From CBDCFV01 sp963664625 (GTDB lineage Bacteria; Chloroflexota; Dehalococcoidia; Lucifugimonadales; UBA3495): a stretch of DNA of 64,000 bases. The translations under genes and the position numbers were made by a program. The stretch lies in assembly GCA_963664625.1 (NCBI GenBank), contig OY761541.1:2604001-2668000 (forward strand). Reading direction: 5' to 3'. Shown here one piece after another: positions 41,589 through 51,054 of this stretch. Every line of letters begins with the position of its first letter. Position 1 is the stretch's first letter. Under the pieces are notes generated by a model, which was not told the DNA's origin, searched no databases, and saw nothing but the letters and a program-made list of their open reading frames with translations.

Positions 41589-43025
41589 ATGACCAGTCAA
41601 GACACGTCCCTAATGGCCCACCCGCGAATGCGTATATCCCACCTTTTGAGACGGGCGGGTTTTGGGGCGACTCCGGATGAGTTGGACCAGTACATGGCCA
41701 AGGGATACGACGCTGTAGTTGAGGAGCTTCTATACCCCGGCGACCCCCAGAACATTCCAGACGACCTGATCCGGCGGTATCACGCCGAGATGTCGGAGGC
41801 GAGGGACTTGGCCGGCGCCGGCGCCTACTGGATGTACCGGATGATCAGCACCAAGTGCCCTCTGGAGGAGAAGATCGCCCTGTTCTGGCACGGCCTTTTC
41901 GCCACCGGGTACGCAAAGCTCAACCAAGCCAGGGCTTTGTTGAACCAGATAGACATGTTCCGCCGGTGCGGCTTGGGCAACTACCGGGACCTGCTGGTGG
42001 AGTTGTCCAAGGACCCGGCCATGATCCTGTGGCTGGACAACAACGAGAACCACAAGGAGGCCATCAACGAGAACTATGGCCGGGAGCTTCTGGAACTCTT
42101 TTCCATGGGTATCGGCAATTACTCCGAGGATGACATCAAGGAAGGCTCCCGGGCCTTCACTGGCTGGACCATGGCCAACGCCGAGTACATGGCCATCCGC
42201 GCCAGCAAGGACTCCATCTGGCCCTACAGCCGGATTGCGTGGCACTTCGAGTACCGCGACGAGGACCACGACGACGGAGAGAAGACCTTCTTGGGACACA
42301 CCGGCAACTTCAACGGCGAGGACATAATCGACATCATAGTCCAGCAGGAGGCGACGGCCCGGTTCATATCCACCAGGCTGTTCCAGTACTTCGCCGCCGA
42401 CGAGGTGGACGAAGACGGGGAAGCGGCGGTCCAGGAAATGATGCGCTGCTACTTCGAGTCGGGCTACGAGATACGGTCGATGCTCCGTACCCTCTTCCAC
42501 TCGGACTACTTCAAGTCCGAGAAGGCCCGATTCGCCCGCGTCAAGGGCCCAGTGGAACTCATGGTCGGGGCCATGCGCATGGCGGGAAGTTACCAGTCGC
42601 CGACGCTGGGCATCGAAAAGGTCACCAACCAGTCGCTGTTCATGGGGCAGGGCCTCCTCCAGCCCCCCACGGTCGAGGGATGGCACGAGGGCGTCGAGTG
42701 GATCGACAGCGGCTCGTTCGTGGAGCGGCTCAACTTCGCCGCCAAGGAATTGAGCAATGTTACCCGGCCCGGCATCCGGGCCATAATCGACCGGCTGGCG
42801 CAGGAGAGCGGGGGAACGTTGACGCCCGTCGAGCTGGTGGACCGGTGCCTGGACATCGTAGGGCCGATAACCGTGTCCGACTCGACCCACGATGCCCTGG
42901 TGACTTACGCCAACCGTCAAGGCGAGCTGGACCTGACGGCCCGACAGCCGGGGGACGAATCGGAGCAGCGGGTCGGCAATATGCTACGGCTGGTTGCTTC
43001 CACCAGGGAGTTCCAACTGACCTGA
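41589..43025 (+). CDS. DUF1800 family protein
   Basis: The 478-residue product matches DUF1800: ISHLLRRAGFGATPDELD at the start, EEKIALFWHGLFATGY, the NENYGRELLELFSMGIGNYSE signature and TGWTMANAEY. No signal peptide is evident. Its function is unknown; pairing with DUF1501 hints at a shared secretion or cell-surface process in other bacteria. ATG 41589 has an AAGGAGATAG site and is 2 bases past the DUF1501 stop. A hairpin terminator follows. Confidence 0.93.
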   Translation: MTSQDTSLMAHPRMRISHLLRRAGFGATPDELDQYMAKGYDAVVEELLYPGDPQNIPDDLIRRYHAEMSEARDLAGAGAYWMYRMISTKCPLEEKIALFWHGLFATGYAKLNQARALLNQIDMFRRCGLGNYRDLLVELSKDPAMILWLDNNENHKEAINENYGRELLELFSMGIGNYSEDDIKEGSRAFTGWTMANAEYMAIRASKDSIWPYSRIAWHFEYRDEDHDDGEKTFLGHTGNFNGEDIIDIIVQQEATARFISTRLFQYFAADEVDEDGEAAVQEMMRCYFESGYEIRSMLRTLFHSDYFKSEKARFARVKGPVELMVGAMRMAGSYQSPTLGIEKVTNQSLFMGQGLLQPPTVEGWHEGVEWIDSGSFVERLNFAAKELSNVTRPGIRAIIDRLAQESGGTLTPVELVDRCLDIVGPITVSDSTHDALVTYANRQGELDLTARQPGDESEQRVGNMLRLVASTREFQLT

Positions 43026-43081
43026 TTCCCGGAACGGCTTGGCCGTTAGACGGGCGGAGCCAATAGTATCTATGCAAATTC

Positions 43082-43108
43082 AAGGGCTGCGATATTCCGC
43101 AGCCCTTG
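43082..43108 (+). terminator. Terminator after DUF1800 gene
   Basis: AAGGGCTGCG pairs with CGCAGCCCTT around a short loop, ending the DUF1501-DUF1800 unit. The apparent upstream extension of the next frame crosses this hairpin, which argues against coding there. Confidence 0.75.
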
Positions 43109-43128
43109 GCAGGTATGGAGGCTTTTCA

Positions 43129-44160
43129 GTGAGCACCAACGCCTCAACCAAGACAATTGAAATCGACTACGTCAAGACCATCGGCATCGTCAACAACGGC
43201 TTGAACGGCCGCGGTTTCACCACGCCTTTTGACTTGGCGGTGGCCGACGATGGCAGGATTTTCGTCCTCAACCGGTGCGATCCGGGCCGCGCCCCTGGCG
43301 TCCGGGTAGGCATCTGCAACCTGGATGAGGACTACTTGGGAGAGTTCGGCTACGGCTACGGGGCCGGCGACGGCCAGTTGGTCTGGCCGGTCTGCGTCGC
43401 GTTCGACGCGGAGCAACGCCTGTTCGTTACCGACGAGTACAACCACCGCATATCAATCTACGATGCGGATGGCAAGTTCCTGGACAAGTGGGGAGAGGCG
43501 GGCGCCGGTGAAGGCCAGCTCAACGGTCCGGCGGGGATAGCGTTCGACTCGCAGAATAACGTCTTCATCGCTGACCAGCACAACAACCGGGTACAGAAAT
43601 TCACCGCCGACGGGGTATTCTTGCTGGGATGGGGCGGCCCGGGCGACGGCGAGGGCCAATTCAATCTGCCTTGGGGAATCGCTGTGGACGGTGAAGACAA
43701 CGTCTACGTGGCCGACTGGCGCAACGACAGGGTACAGAAGTTCAGCAACAGCGGCCAATTCATTGCCAGCTACGGCAAACCGGGGACCGGTGAGGGAGAG
43801 TTCAACCGCCCCGCCAGTGTAGCCGTGGACAGCGATGGCTACATTTACGTGGCCGACTGGGGCAACGAGCGGGTGCAGATATTCGACGCCGACGGGGGAT
43901 TCCAGGTCCTGCTGCGGGGAGAGGGAACCGTTTCCAAGTGGGCGGCGGAGTACTTCGAGGTGAACCCGGAAGAGAAAAAGGAACGGGACACGTCTAACCT
44001 GTTCCCCGCATTGCCGGAGCACCTGACCTCTCCCTACCACGTTTCGTCCCAGACCGAGCCCTACTTCTGGGGCCCCGTCTCGGTGTCGTTGGACAAGGAT
44101 GGGCGACTCTACGTTACCGAGACCAACAGGCACCGGTTCCAGGTGTACCAGAAGCGTTAA
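43129..44160 (+). CDS. NHL-repeat beta-propeller protein
   Basis: The product of about 343 residues consists of NHL blades: FTTPFDLAVADDGRIFVLNR, QLVWPVCVAFDAEQRLFVTD, LNGPAGIAFDSQNNVFIAD, FNLPWGIAVDGEDNVYVAD and FNRPASVAVDSDGYIYVAD. This matches a 6-bladed propeller. NHL propellers bind peptides, RNA or small ligands, and some act as lyases or lactonases. I start it at GTG 43129 (GGAGG 9 bases upstream); an ATG-like earlier start lies across the terminator hairpin. No signal peptide is seen. It lies between the DUF1800 gene and an MBL gene. Confidence 0.88.
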   Translation: MSTNASTKTIEIDYVKTIGIVNNGLNGRGFTTPFDLAVADDGRIFVLNRCDPGRAPGVRVGICNLDEDYLGEFGYGYGAGDGQLVWPVCVAFDAEQRLFVTDEYNHRISIYDADGKFLDKWGEAGAGEGQLNGPAGIAFDSQNNVFIADQHNNRVQKFTADGVFLLGWGGPGDGEGQFNLPWGIAVDGEDNVYVADWRNDRVQKFSNSGQFIASYGKPGTGEGEFNRPASVAVDSDGYIYVADWGNERVQIFDADGGFQVLLRGEGTVSKWAAEYFEVNPEEKKERDTSNLFPALPEHLTSPYHVSSQTEPYFWGPVSVSLDKDGRLYVTETNRHRFQVYQKR

Positions 44161-44169
44161 TCTCAATCG

Positions 44170-45057
44170 GTGGGTGAAAAGTTGGCCAAGATTTACTTGT
44201 TGGGGACCGGGACCCCTACCCCAACGCCTACCAGGTTCGGTTCTTCTCACGTCATCGAGGTTGGCGGCCAGTACATCATGTTCGACTGCGGCCCTGCCAC
44301 CACCTACAAGCTGGTGCAAGCGGGACTGTGGCCGACCCAGGTAGACTATCTGTTCTTCAGCCATCACCACTTCGACCATGACGTGGACTACCCGTGCTTT
44401 CTGCTGTGCCGGTGGGACCAGAGTTCGGGCAAGGAAAACGAGCTGAAGGTGTTCGGGCCGACCCTGACCGAGACCATCACCGACCGTATCCTGAACGAGG
44501 AGCACGGCGCGTTCGCCCACGACTGGCGGGCCCGGGTCAATTCACCCGGCAGCCAGCGGGTCTTCGTGAACCGGGGCGGCACCCTACCCCGCAAGCCGCC
44601 GTCGGTGGACGTCCGGGACATTGGTCCTGGGCCAGTGTTTTCGGGCAACGACTGGAGCGTGACCGCTTCCGTCGCCGAACATGCCCAGCCTTGGCTGGAC
44701 TGCTTGGCTTACCGCTTGGATACGCCGGACGGCAGCGTGGTGTTCACCGGCGACACCCGTCCCTGCCAGTCGGTGGTGGATTTGGCCAAGGACGCGGACG
44801 TGATGCTGTGCATGTGCTGGGACGATTCGGACGAGATGGAGGCCACTGGGGAAGGCCAAAACAGCATGTGCGGCACAAGGGGCGCCGCCGGCATGGCGCA
44901 GGAGGCGGGGGTGAAACGGTTGGTGCTAGTGCACACCGGACCCCACCTGAGCCAGCACGGGCCGATGGAAAAGGGCATCGGCGACGTGAAGGGGATTTAC
45001 GACGGGGAACTGGTCTTTGGCGAAGAGCTTATGACCCTGAACTTGGGCCGCAAGTAA
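44170..45057 (+). CDS. MBL-fold metallohydrolase
   Basis: The 295-residue product has the RNase Z-like metallo-beta-lactamase pattern: KIYLLGTGTPTPTPTRFG, metal motif FFSHHHFDHDVDYPC (HxHxDH), SVAEHAQPWLDCLAYRL, VVFTGDTRPC (metal Asp) and LVLVHTGPHL (metal His). Such enzymes hydrolyse phosphodiesters, lactones or thioesters; the substrate is unknown. The start is GTG 44170, 9 bases after the NHL gene, with no strong ribosome-binding site, so it may be translated by coupling. Its neighbours suggest a shared pathway with the NHL protein. Confidence 0.92.
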   Translation: MGEKLAKIYLLGTGTPTPTPTRFGSSHVIEVGGQYIMFDCGPATTYKLVQAGLWPTQVDYLFFSHHHFDHDVDYPCFLLCRWDQSSGKENELKVFGPTLTETITDRILNEEHGAFAHDWRARVNSPGSQRVFVNRGGTLPRKPPSVDVRDIGPGPVFSGNDWSVTASVAEHAQPWLDCLAYRLDTPDGSVVFTGDTRPCQSVVDLAKDADVMLCMCWDDSDEMEATGEGQNSMCGTRGAAGMAQEAGVKRLVLVHTGPHLSQHGPMEKGIGDVKGIYDGELVFGEELMTLNLGRK

Positions 45058-45075
45058 CCCGGCCTGACGCGAGGA

Positions 45076-45915
45076 TCACGCGGCCCTCCAGTCGTGGCGG
45101 GGTTTCCATCCCAACATACGCTGTGCTTTCTCGGTGCTTATCACGCTGGCCGTGCCTTCCAGCCCTTCCCGTATCTCCACCCGGTCGCCGAAGTTGGTCT
45201 TGATGATGTCCACCGTCGGCTCATTGAAGCGGCTGGAAGGCTGGGCGATCATGAACGCTTCATACTCTTCTATCTCCGCGTCCAGCGACAATACGTGGGC
45301 CTCGGCAACGTCCCTTGCGTCGGCGTAGGCCCACATCACCAGGGTAAGAGGGTTCTCCGGCGTGGGCGCAGGCCAAGGGAACTCGGCTTGGACTTCAGGG
45401 AGCGCCACGTTGGTGAAGCGCAGGCTGACCACAGTGGTGTCCGAATTGCGGGCGATCATTCTGCCAATGTCTTCCCCGACCTGCTTGGTCAGTCCGTAAG
45501 GCTCGAAGGGCATCATGGGATGCTCCTCGTCCAACGGGAGGTACAGCGGCACGAAAGCGTTGCCGTCGTGGGCCCAGCCCATGCCGAAGGCGCTGGACGA
45601 GAACACTACCCGCCGCAGTCCCAACTCCGCCGCCGACATCATGACATTGAAGGTGCTGGCGACGTTGTTGTCGAAGATCACCCGCGGGGGGTGACGCAGC
45701 GGGCCGGGTATGGCTCCCATGTGAACGACGGCTTCCGCGCCAGTCAGGAGTTCCCCGACAGCCGCGGCGTCGCCGAGATCGCAACGAACGAATTCCGTCG
45801 GCAGGTCATCGGCGTCCAGTATGTCGGTTGCCAGCACCTCCGTGCCGCGGTCCACCAGCAACTGCGCCACCCTGCGCCCCAGCCTCCCTGCCGCTCCGGT
45901 TACTACTATCCGCAT
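45076..45915 (-). CDS. NAD(P)-dependent extended-SDR oxidoreductase/epimerase-like
   Basis: The 279-residue Rossmann protein has TGAAGRLGRR (TGxxGxxG) at 7-16, a D-type cofactor loop (LATDILDAD, NAD-like), and the YxxxK motif in PYGLTKQVGEDIG, with SSSAFG supplying the Ser. Extended SDRs reduce, epimerise or dehydrate nucleotide sugars and lactones. Its closest behaviour cannot be read from sequence. The start ATG 45915 lacks an obvious Shine-Dalgarno. It converges on the MBL gene across 18 bases. Confidence 0.9.
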   Translation of the reverse strand: MRIVVTGAAGRLGRRVAQLLVDRGTEVLATDILDADDLPTEFVRCDLGDAAAVGELLTGAEAVVHMGAIPGPLRHPPRVIFDNNVASTFNVMMSAAELGLRRVVFSSSAFGMGWAHDGNAFVPLYLPLDEEHPMMPFEPYGLTKQVGEDIGRMIARNSDTTVVSLRFTNVALPEVQAEFPWPAPTPENPLTLVMWAYADARDVAEAHVLSLDAEIEEYEAFMIAQPSSRFNEPTVDIIKTNFGDRVEIREGLEGTASVISTEKAQRMLGWKPRHDWRAA

Positions 45916-46037
45916 CTGCGTATATCCCTCCTCTTTTCCTCCAAGCCTTTACCGCCGAGCGCGCCGAGAATAAATAAAAATACTCTGCGGCCTCTCCGTT
46001 CTCTGCGGTGAAAAGCGTCTCCCTGCCATGCGGCCAG

Positions 46038-46868
46038 CTAGGGCTTATCAAGCCCGTGAATGCCGCGGTAATCCACCGTTGGAGGCGACTGCCAACCCTC
46101 CAGGAGTTCCGGGCCGGGTTGATAAACCTCGACCCCCAGCGGGTGGCAAGTGTCGATGGGATCGACGGCGTCTTCTTCTCCCCAGACCTGCACCGACAGG
46201 TCTCCGTGGGGACAGGTGGAAATGGCGCAGAGCAGGTCTATCTCGGCAAAGAACTCGAAGTAGTCTCCCTTCCTCCCCGGCGAAGGTTTGACGAAGTAAC
46301 GGTCGTCCTTGGTAAGTCCGGTGACTTGGAAGATGTTGAGCACGTCGTGGACGTCGCTTTCGTCAAGATGATAAGGGGTTATTGCCCGCACCAGGTTGGA
46401 GTGGCAGCAGTAATCGAAGTCCTCGCCGTTCAGCAGCTTGTGGACGTATGGGTCGCACCGGGTGCCCAGCAGGTCGTGGCACCCGGCGCCGTCCTCATCC
46501 AATGGATAGTCGATGGTGTCGCCGGTGATGGTCAGCATGGGCCGCAGGTAGGGCAGGCATGACCAAAGCCGGTCGAAGGTGGTGACGTGGGCGCTGTGCA
46601 ACTGCTTCGAGCGGGCCGCCCAGAACCGTTCCCGTGGGTTGTTCAGGTTCCAAGCGTTGAAGTCGGCCACTTGGGCGCCTTCCACCACGACGATGCGGCA
46701 AATCTGCCCCGCCAGCACCGGCCAGGCTCTGCCGGAGCGGATGGGCACCACGAACTGGTCGACCAGGCTGCGGCTCTCCGTTTCCCGGCCCAAGCGTCCG
46801 TAAAACTCGCGGTCAACGTCGATGAGGCTGCCGGGTTTGGGCAGGTAAATTACTCTGGGCTCTGGCAT
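46038..46868 (-). CDS. DUF1989 / urea carboxylase-associated family protein
   Basis: The 276-residue product has the DUF1989 pattern: WPVLAGQICRIVVVEGAQV and ADFNAWNLNNPRERFWAARS, HSNLVRAITPYHLDESDVHD and GDYFEFFAEIDLLCAISTCP with its conserved Cys. Family members accompany urea carboxylase, aminomethyltransferase-like enzymes and purine or guanidine degradation. Here no such partner is adjacent. Function remains unclear. ATG 46868 lies beside a GTAGGGGCAACC repeat. Confidence 0.9.
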   Translation of the reverse strand: MPEPRVIYLPKPGSLIDVDREFYGRLGRETESRSLVDQFVVPIRSGRAWPVLAGQICRIVVVEGAQVADFNAWNLNNPRERFWAARSKQLHSAHVTTFDRLWSCLPYLRPMLTITGDTIDYPLDEDGAGCHDLLGTRCDPYVHKLLNGEDFDYCCHSNLVRAITPYHLDESDVHDVLNIFQVTGLTKDDRYFVKPSPGRKGDYFEFFAEIDLLCAISTCPHGDLSVQVWGEEDAVDPIDTCHPLGVEVYQPGPELLEGWQSPPTVDYRGIHGLDKP

Positions 46869-46930
46869 AAGACCCCCGTTGGAAGTGGACTTGCAGTAGG
46901 CGGTATCAGGTTACCATAAAGAGCGGGGCT

Positions 46931-46995
46931 GTAGGGGCAACCCTCGTGGTTGCCCTGGCCTGCGGACACAGGGCAGGGACAAGCCCTGCCCCTAC
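46931..46995. repeat. Pair of GTAGGGG hairpin repeats
   Basis: GTAGGGGCAACC/GGTTGCCC at 46931-46955 and GGGCAGGGACAAGCCCTGCC with CCTAC at 46971-46995 are tandem, inverted copies of a dispersed hairpin found again at 2175 and 58101. They sit between the DUF1989 gene and the unrecognised coiled-coil gene. Confidence 0.75.
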
Positions 46996-47028
46996 AACCG
47001 TGACCCATTAGAACTTGATTGTCCTGCA

Positions 47029-48972
47029 TTACGAAGCCCGGGTGCGCTGGTGGCGGCCGATGTAGCCCACTATGACCTGCTGCCGGGTCTTGTCCCAATT
47101 GAAGGCGATGCGGATGGTACGGCGCGGGTCGAAGCTGTTTCCCTTGCCGATGTGCTCCTCCAGCCATATCTGCTCCCCATCCACCACGGTGGTGTAGGAG
47201 TTGGGGTAGGCGGTCATGGTGGTTTCTCCCTGGGTCGCCTTGTACCACATGTCGCAGTGTTCGCGGCAGGACGCGTCCAGGTCGGTAACCGTCAACTGGC
47301 CGGACCGGGAATCGTAATAGGTCGTCGCCAGCCACTCCAGCGCGCTCAATACCTTGTCGGGCCACTTGAACTGGCTTTCCTCTACGTTCGACTCGGAATT
47401 GGCGGCGATCACCAAGCGGTGGGCGAAGCTGGCTTGGGCGAGCCTGACGGCGTCTTCGACGCTTGCCACTTCCGCCGCTTCTGCAGGGGGGACCTCCGGG
47501 TCCGATTGATTTGCCAGGGCTAATCGCAGACCCGCTTCCTTGTTCTGGGCGTCGTACAACTGCTGCCGCAGTCGTTTGCAGGTCTCCTCGATGTCGTCGT
47601 TTTCCTGTTCCAGGTCCCGGTTCAGGTCTCGCAACTCCCGCACCTCTTCCAGGAGAGCAAGGTAGTGGTCTATAGAGCAGGAGACGGGCGGAGTTTCCGG
47701 TACAGCGTCGGATTCCGAGACAGGCGGGGCGAGGGGTGTATCTTCCTGTGCCTCAGATCCGGGAGCTTCAATGCTTGGTTCGACTTCGGAGTTTTCCGCT
47801 TGGGTCGCGCCGGATATCAGGTCGGCTAGTTGCCGGAATTCCCTGTCGATGGCCTCCTGCATTTCGGCGCGACGTGAACTGCGAAGTTGCTCCTCTTTGA
47901 ACGTAGCCGCTTGGCCGTGAATGGGACGGTATTCGTCCAGTTTGCGGGAGACCGAGTCCACTTCCAGCAGGTTCCGGGCAAGGTGATGCAGGCGCAGGCG
48001 GGTATGCTCTTCCAGGAATGTCCTCAGCCTTTCGGCCAGTTCATCCAAGGAACTGTCAGAGTCGTCCGGTCCCGGAATCAACGCGGCCAGCCGCTCCCGG
48101 TCCTGTTCGAAGAAATCGAGCAGCGCGGAGTGTTCGTTCCCGATGTTCGACAAGGCGGCAGCCAGTCCGGTCGCCAGGGCCTGCTCGATAAACTTGGCCT
48201 TCTGTACCTCTCTGACGGCCTCGGTGAAATCGAGACCCTGCAACTCGTCACCCACACCGTCGGGGCAACGGGCATTCAAACCATTGAGAAATTCGTCTAC
48301 CAGCGCGGCTGATAATTGGTCGAAGGAGTCATCCCGCGGCAGGGAAAGCAGCCGTTCTCGGATTTCGGCCAGCATTTCGCCGACGCCAAGACCGGTCTCA
48401 TCATCGGTTGCCGGCCCCGCAAGACTGTCGGGATTGTCCGACGACTCCGGTTCTTCCCCGGTCTCCGGCATTCGTCCACTGACGAAGCAACTCATCAGCC
48501 ACAGATCGTCTTTGCTGAAATCGGAGTGACGCTCAATCAGCCTGTTTACAGATTCGTCCCAGTGGCTGCCCGGCGGAAATGCAAGGACCGTTTCCTTCGG
48601 ATAATCGCCGCCGTCGTCCAAGAGCGATTCCTCCTCCATGAAAGCGACGACCGTATCCCGCAATGGCCCATGCGACTCCGCCCAGACCCTTAACACACCC
48701 TTGGCTATGGCATTGACGGCGCCTGCCTCGTCGGCTACGGGTCCAATCAGAAGCGGCGGTAATGCCCTGTCGGCATTTCTGAACCCGTTGACCTCGACAT
48801 GGGCGTTGATGGCGTTGTTCAGGGCGGTCCGGGCAGCGGGTGATACGAAGGAACGGGAGTCCAGCGCCCGTTTCACCACTTCACTGCGGTAGCCGTCATT
48901 CATTGCTCGAAACACATGGCTCAGACCCATTGGTTTTCCGGTGCCCCATTGACCAGTTTCTCTATCAGCCAA
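47029..48972 (-). CDS. Large coiled-coil protein of unknown function
   Basis: A 647-residue protein I do not recognise. The N-terminal third is helical and begins LSHVFRAMNDGYRSEVV. The middle has charged helices (AERLRTFLEEHTRLRLHHL) and a disordered acidic linker (EVEPSIEAPGSEAQEDTPLA). A leucine-rich coiled coil follows (EEVRELRDLNRDLEQENDDI). The C-terminal domain has conserved-looking HCDMWYKAT and FNWDKTRQQVIVGYIGRH. TTG 48972 is the longest start, but ATG 48930 (MGLSHVFRAMN) is equally possible. It is alone, so no context is available. It has no signal peptide or membrane segment. Confidence 0.7.
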   Translation of the reverse strand: MADRETGQWGTGKPMGLSHVFRAMNDGYRSEVVKRALDSRSFVSPAARTALNNAINAHVEVNGFRNADRALPPLLIGPVADEAGAVNAIAKGVLRVWAESHGPLRDTVVAFMEEESLLDDGGDYPKETVLAFPPGSHWDESVNRLIERHSDFSKDDLWLMSCFVSGRMPETGEEPESSDNPDSLAGPATDDETGLGVGEMLAEIRERLLSLPRDDSFDQLSAALVDEFLNGLNARCPDGVGDELQGLDFTEAVREVQKAKFIEQALATGLAAALSNIGNEHSALLDFFEQDRERLAALIPGPDDSDSSLDELAERLRTFLEEHTRLRLHHLARNLLEVDSVSRKLDEYRPIHGQAATFKEEQLRSSRRAEMQEAIDREFRQLADLISGATQAENSEVEPSIEAPGSEAQEDTPLAPPVSESDAVPETPPVSCSIDHYLALLEEVRELRDLNRDLEQENDDIEETCKRLRQQLYDAQNKEAGLRLALANQSDPEVPPAEAAEVASVEDAVRLAQASFAHRLVIAANSESNVEESQFKWPDKVLSALEWLATTYYDSRSGQLTVTDLDASCREHCDMWYKATQGETTMTAYPNSYTTVVDGEQIWLEEHIGKGNSFDPRRTIRIAFNWDKTRQQVIVGYIGRHQRTRAS

Positions 48973-49093
48973 GGCTTCACCGCCTAGCCAAGAATTTCAA
49001 CGCATATCTTAAGCAGGGTTGGAGACCGGCGTAAACCCACCACGGAATACGATGCTATACTACCGCCAAATTCCATTTTCCAGTGAGGTTGCA

Positions 49094-49939
49094 ATGCAAT
49101 TTGGCGCGGCGATTTTCGCTACCGACTATTCCATCAGGCCCGACGACTTGGCAAAGCTGCTGGAGGACCGCGGGTTTGATTCCATGTGGGTCCCTGAGCA
49201 CACTCACATCCCGGCGAGCCGGGTCAGCCCGTGGCCGGGGGGCAGCGACCTGCCGAGAGATTACTGGCACACCTACGATCCTTTCGTGGCTTTGACCGCA
49301 GCGGCGGGGGCTACCACCGACCTTAAGCTGGGCACCGGCATCTGCCTGATGATGGAACGGGACCCCATCACCACGGCCAAGGAAGTGGCCAGCCTTGACA
49401 TGATTTCCAAAGGCAGGTTCATCTTCGGCATCGGAGGAGGGTGGAACGCCGAAGAGATGGCGAACCACGGAACGCAGTTCCGCCGCCGCTGGCGGGTGCT
49501 GCGTGAGAACATCCTGGCCATGAAGGAAATATGGACGCAGGAAGAGGCCGAGTTCCACGGCCGCTACGTCTCCTTTGACAAAATGTGGTCCTACCCCAAG
49601 CCGGTGCAGAAACCCCATCCGCCCATCATCATGGGCGGCGACGGCCCCACCACCTTCGACCGAGTGGTGGAGTACTGCGATGGATGGATGCCCATTTCGG
49701 GCCGCCCGGCCCAAGGCCCCGGCCTTGGAGAGAAAATCGCCACGCTGAAGCGCCGGGTAGAGGACGCGGGAAGGGACCCCGATTCCATAACCATATCCTC
49801 TTTCAATGCCCGTCCGGAAGCCGAGACGGTGCAGCGAATGGAGAGCGACGGCGTGGACAGGGTGGTCTTTATGCTGCCGTCCGCGGAGAGCGACGTGGTG
49901 GTGCCGTTGATCGACGAGTGGGCCAAGTTGATCGGTTAG
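49094..49939 (+). CDS. LLM class F420/flavin-dependent oxidoreductase
   Basis: The 281-residue luciferase-like TIM barrel has MQFGAAIFATDYS, DSMWVPEHTHIPASR, LKLGTGICLMMERDP, GRFIFGIGGGWNAEEMANHG and PPIIMGGDGPTTFDRV. These place it among F420-dependent members, similar to the TIGR03619-type group, rather than typical bacterial luciferase. Such enzymes oxidise alcohols or reduce F420-linked substrates, and expansions of this family are typical of SAR202-like Chloroflexota. ATG 49094 follows GAGG by 6 bases. A downstream amidohydrolase on the same strand starts 60 bases later. Confidence 0.92.
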   Translation: MQFGAAIFATDYSIRPDDLAKLLEDRGFDSMWVPEHTHIPASRVSPWPGGSDLPRDYWHTYDPFVALTAAAGATTDLKLGTGICLMMERDPITTAKEVASLDMISKGRFIFGIGGGWNAEEMANHGTQFRRRWRVLRENILAMKEIWTQEEAEFHGRYVSFDKMWSYPKPVQKPHPPIIMGGDGPTTFDRVVEYCDGWMPISGRPAQGPGLGEKIATLKRRVEDAGRDPDSITISSFNARPEAETVQRMESDGVDRVVFMLPSAESDVVVPLIDEWAKLIG

Positions 49940-49999
49940 GGCGGCTCGGCTTCATGGCATGGGTTCAAGCAGGTCAAAATCCGGGATGGAGGACTAGCG

Positions 50000-51016
50000 A
50001 TGCCCTACGGAGGTCCTGACTGGCTGGCTTTGACGCCTGAGGAGGCGCTGGAGCCTGAAATTCCCATCTGCGACTGCCATCATCACTTCTGGGACGGTCG
50101 GCCCGAATACATTCCCTACCAGCGTTACCTGCTCCACGAGCTGAGCGGCGACATCAACGGCGGCCACAACGTCCGCTCGACGGTGTTCATCGAAGCCAGT
50201 TCCATGTACCGCCCAAGCGGGCCGCCGGAGATGCGGTCGGTGGGGGAGGTCGAGTTCGTACAGGGGTTGGCCGCCGCCAGCGCGAGCGGCCTGTACGGTC
50301 CGGGCAAGGCTGCGTCGGCCATCATGGGGTCGGCTGACCTGAAGATGGGAGAGGGGGTCAGGCTGGTGCTCGAAGCGTTGCAAGCCGCCAGCCCCAACCG
50401 TTTCCGAGGCATCCGCCACTCCGTTGCTTGGGACAGCTATCCCGGGGTAGCAAGCCGGGACATCCGCGGAGCGCTGGCCACTGACGGCTACCGGGCCGGG
50501 GCCAGGGTGCTGGCGAGCATGGGGCTGCGCTTGGACAATACGATCTACTTCCACCAACTGCCGGAACTGGTCGAATTTGCCAACGCGATTCCCGACCTGA
50601 CCATCATCGTATGCCACATCGGCGGGCTGCTGCGCGTCGGTCCGTACGCCAACCGGGACGAGGAAGTGATACCGGCATGGCGCGAGGGGATCGCCGCCAT
50701 AGCCCAATGCCCGAACATCGTGATGAAGCTGGGAGGCATCGGGCAACTGCGGTATGGCTACGACTGGCACCTTAGGGACAAGCCCATAGGCTCGGAGGAA
50801 CTGGCCGAGACCGTCGGGCCGTTGATCAACTACTGCATAGAGCAGTTCGGCCCGGACCGTTGCATGTTCGAGAGCAACTTCCCGGTGGACAAGGTCTCGT
50901 ATTCCTACAACGTGCTGTACAACGCTTTCAAACGTCTCACCCAAGGATATTCGGCGTCGGAACGGGCGGCTCTGTTCCACGATACGGCCGTGAGGGTGTA
51001 CGGAATCGAGACGTAA
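50000..51016 (+). CDS. Amidohydrolase-2 family TIM-barrel protein
   Basis: The 338-residue product has the metal-dependent amidohydrolase-2 pattern: PICDCHHHFWDG (HxH), FIEASSMYRP, FRGIRHSVAWD, TIIVCHIGG and FESNFPVDKVSYSY near the end (Asp). Relatives hydrolyse lactones or decarboxylate aromatic acids such as in lignin breakdown. The substrate is unknown. ATG 50000 follows GGAGG. It probably forms an operon with the LLM gene upstream. Confidence 0.92.
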   Translation: MPYGGPDWLALTPEEALEPEIPICDCHHHFWDGRPEYIPYQRYLLHELSGDINGGHNVRSTVFIEASSMYRPSGPPEMRSVGEVEFVQGLAAASASGLYGPGKAASAIMGSADLKMGEGVRLVLEALQAASPNRFRGIRHSVAWDSYPGVASRDIRGALATDGYRAGARVLASMGLRLDNTIYFHQLPELVEFANAIPDLTIIVCHIGGLLRVGPYANRDEEVIPAWREGIAAIAQCPNIVMKLGGIGQLRYGYDWHLRDKPIGSEELAETVGPLINYCIEQFGPDRCMFESNFPVDKVSYSYNVLYNAFKRLTQGYSASERAALFHDTAVRVYGIET

Positions 51017-51054
51017 AGGCAGTTTGGCACGACGTCAGTGCCTTTCGATTCTTC

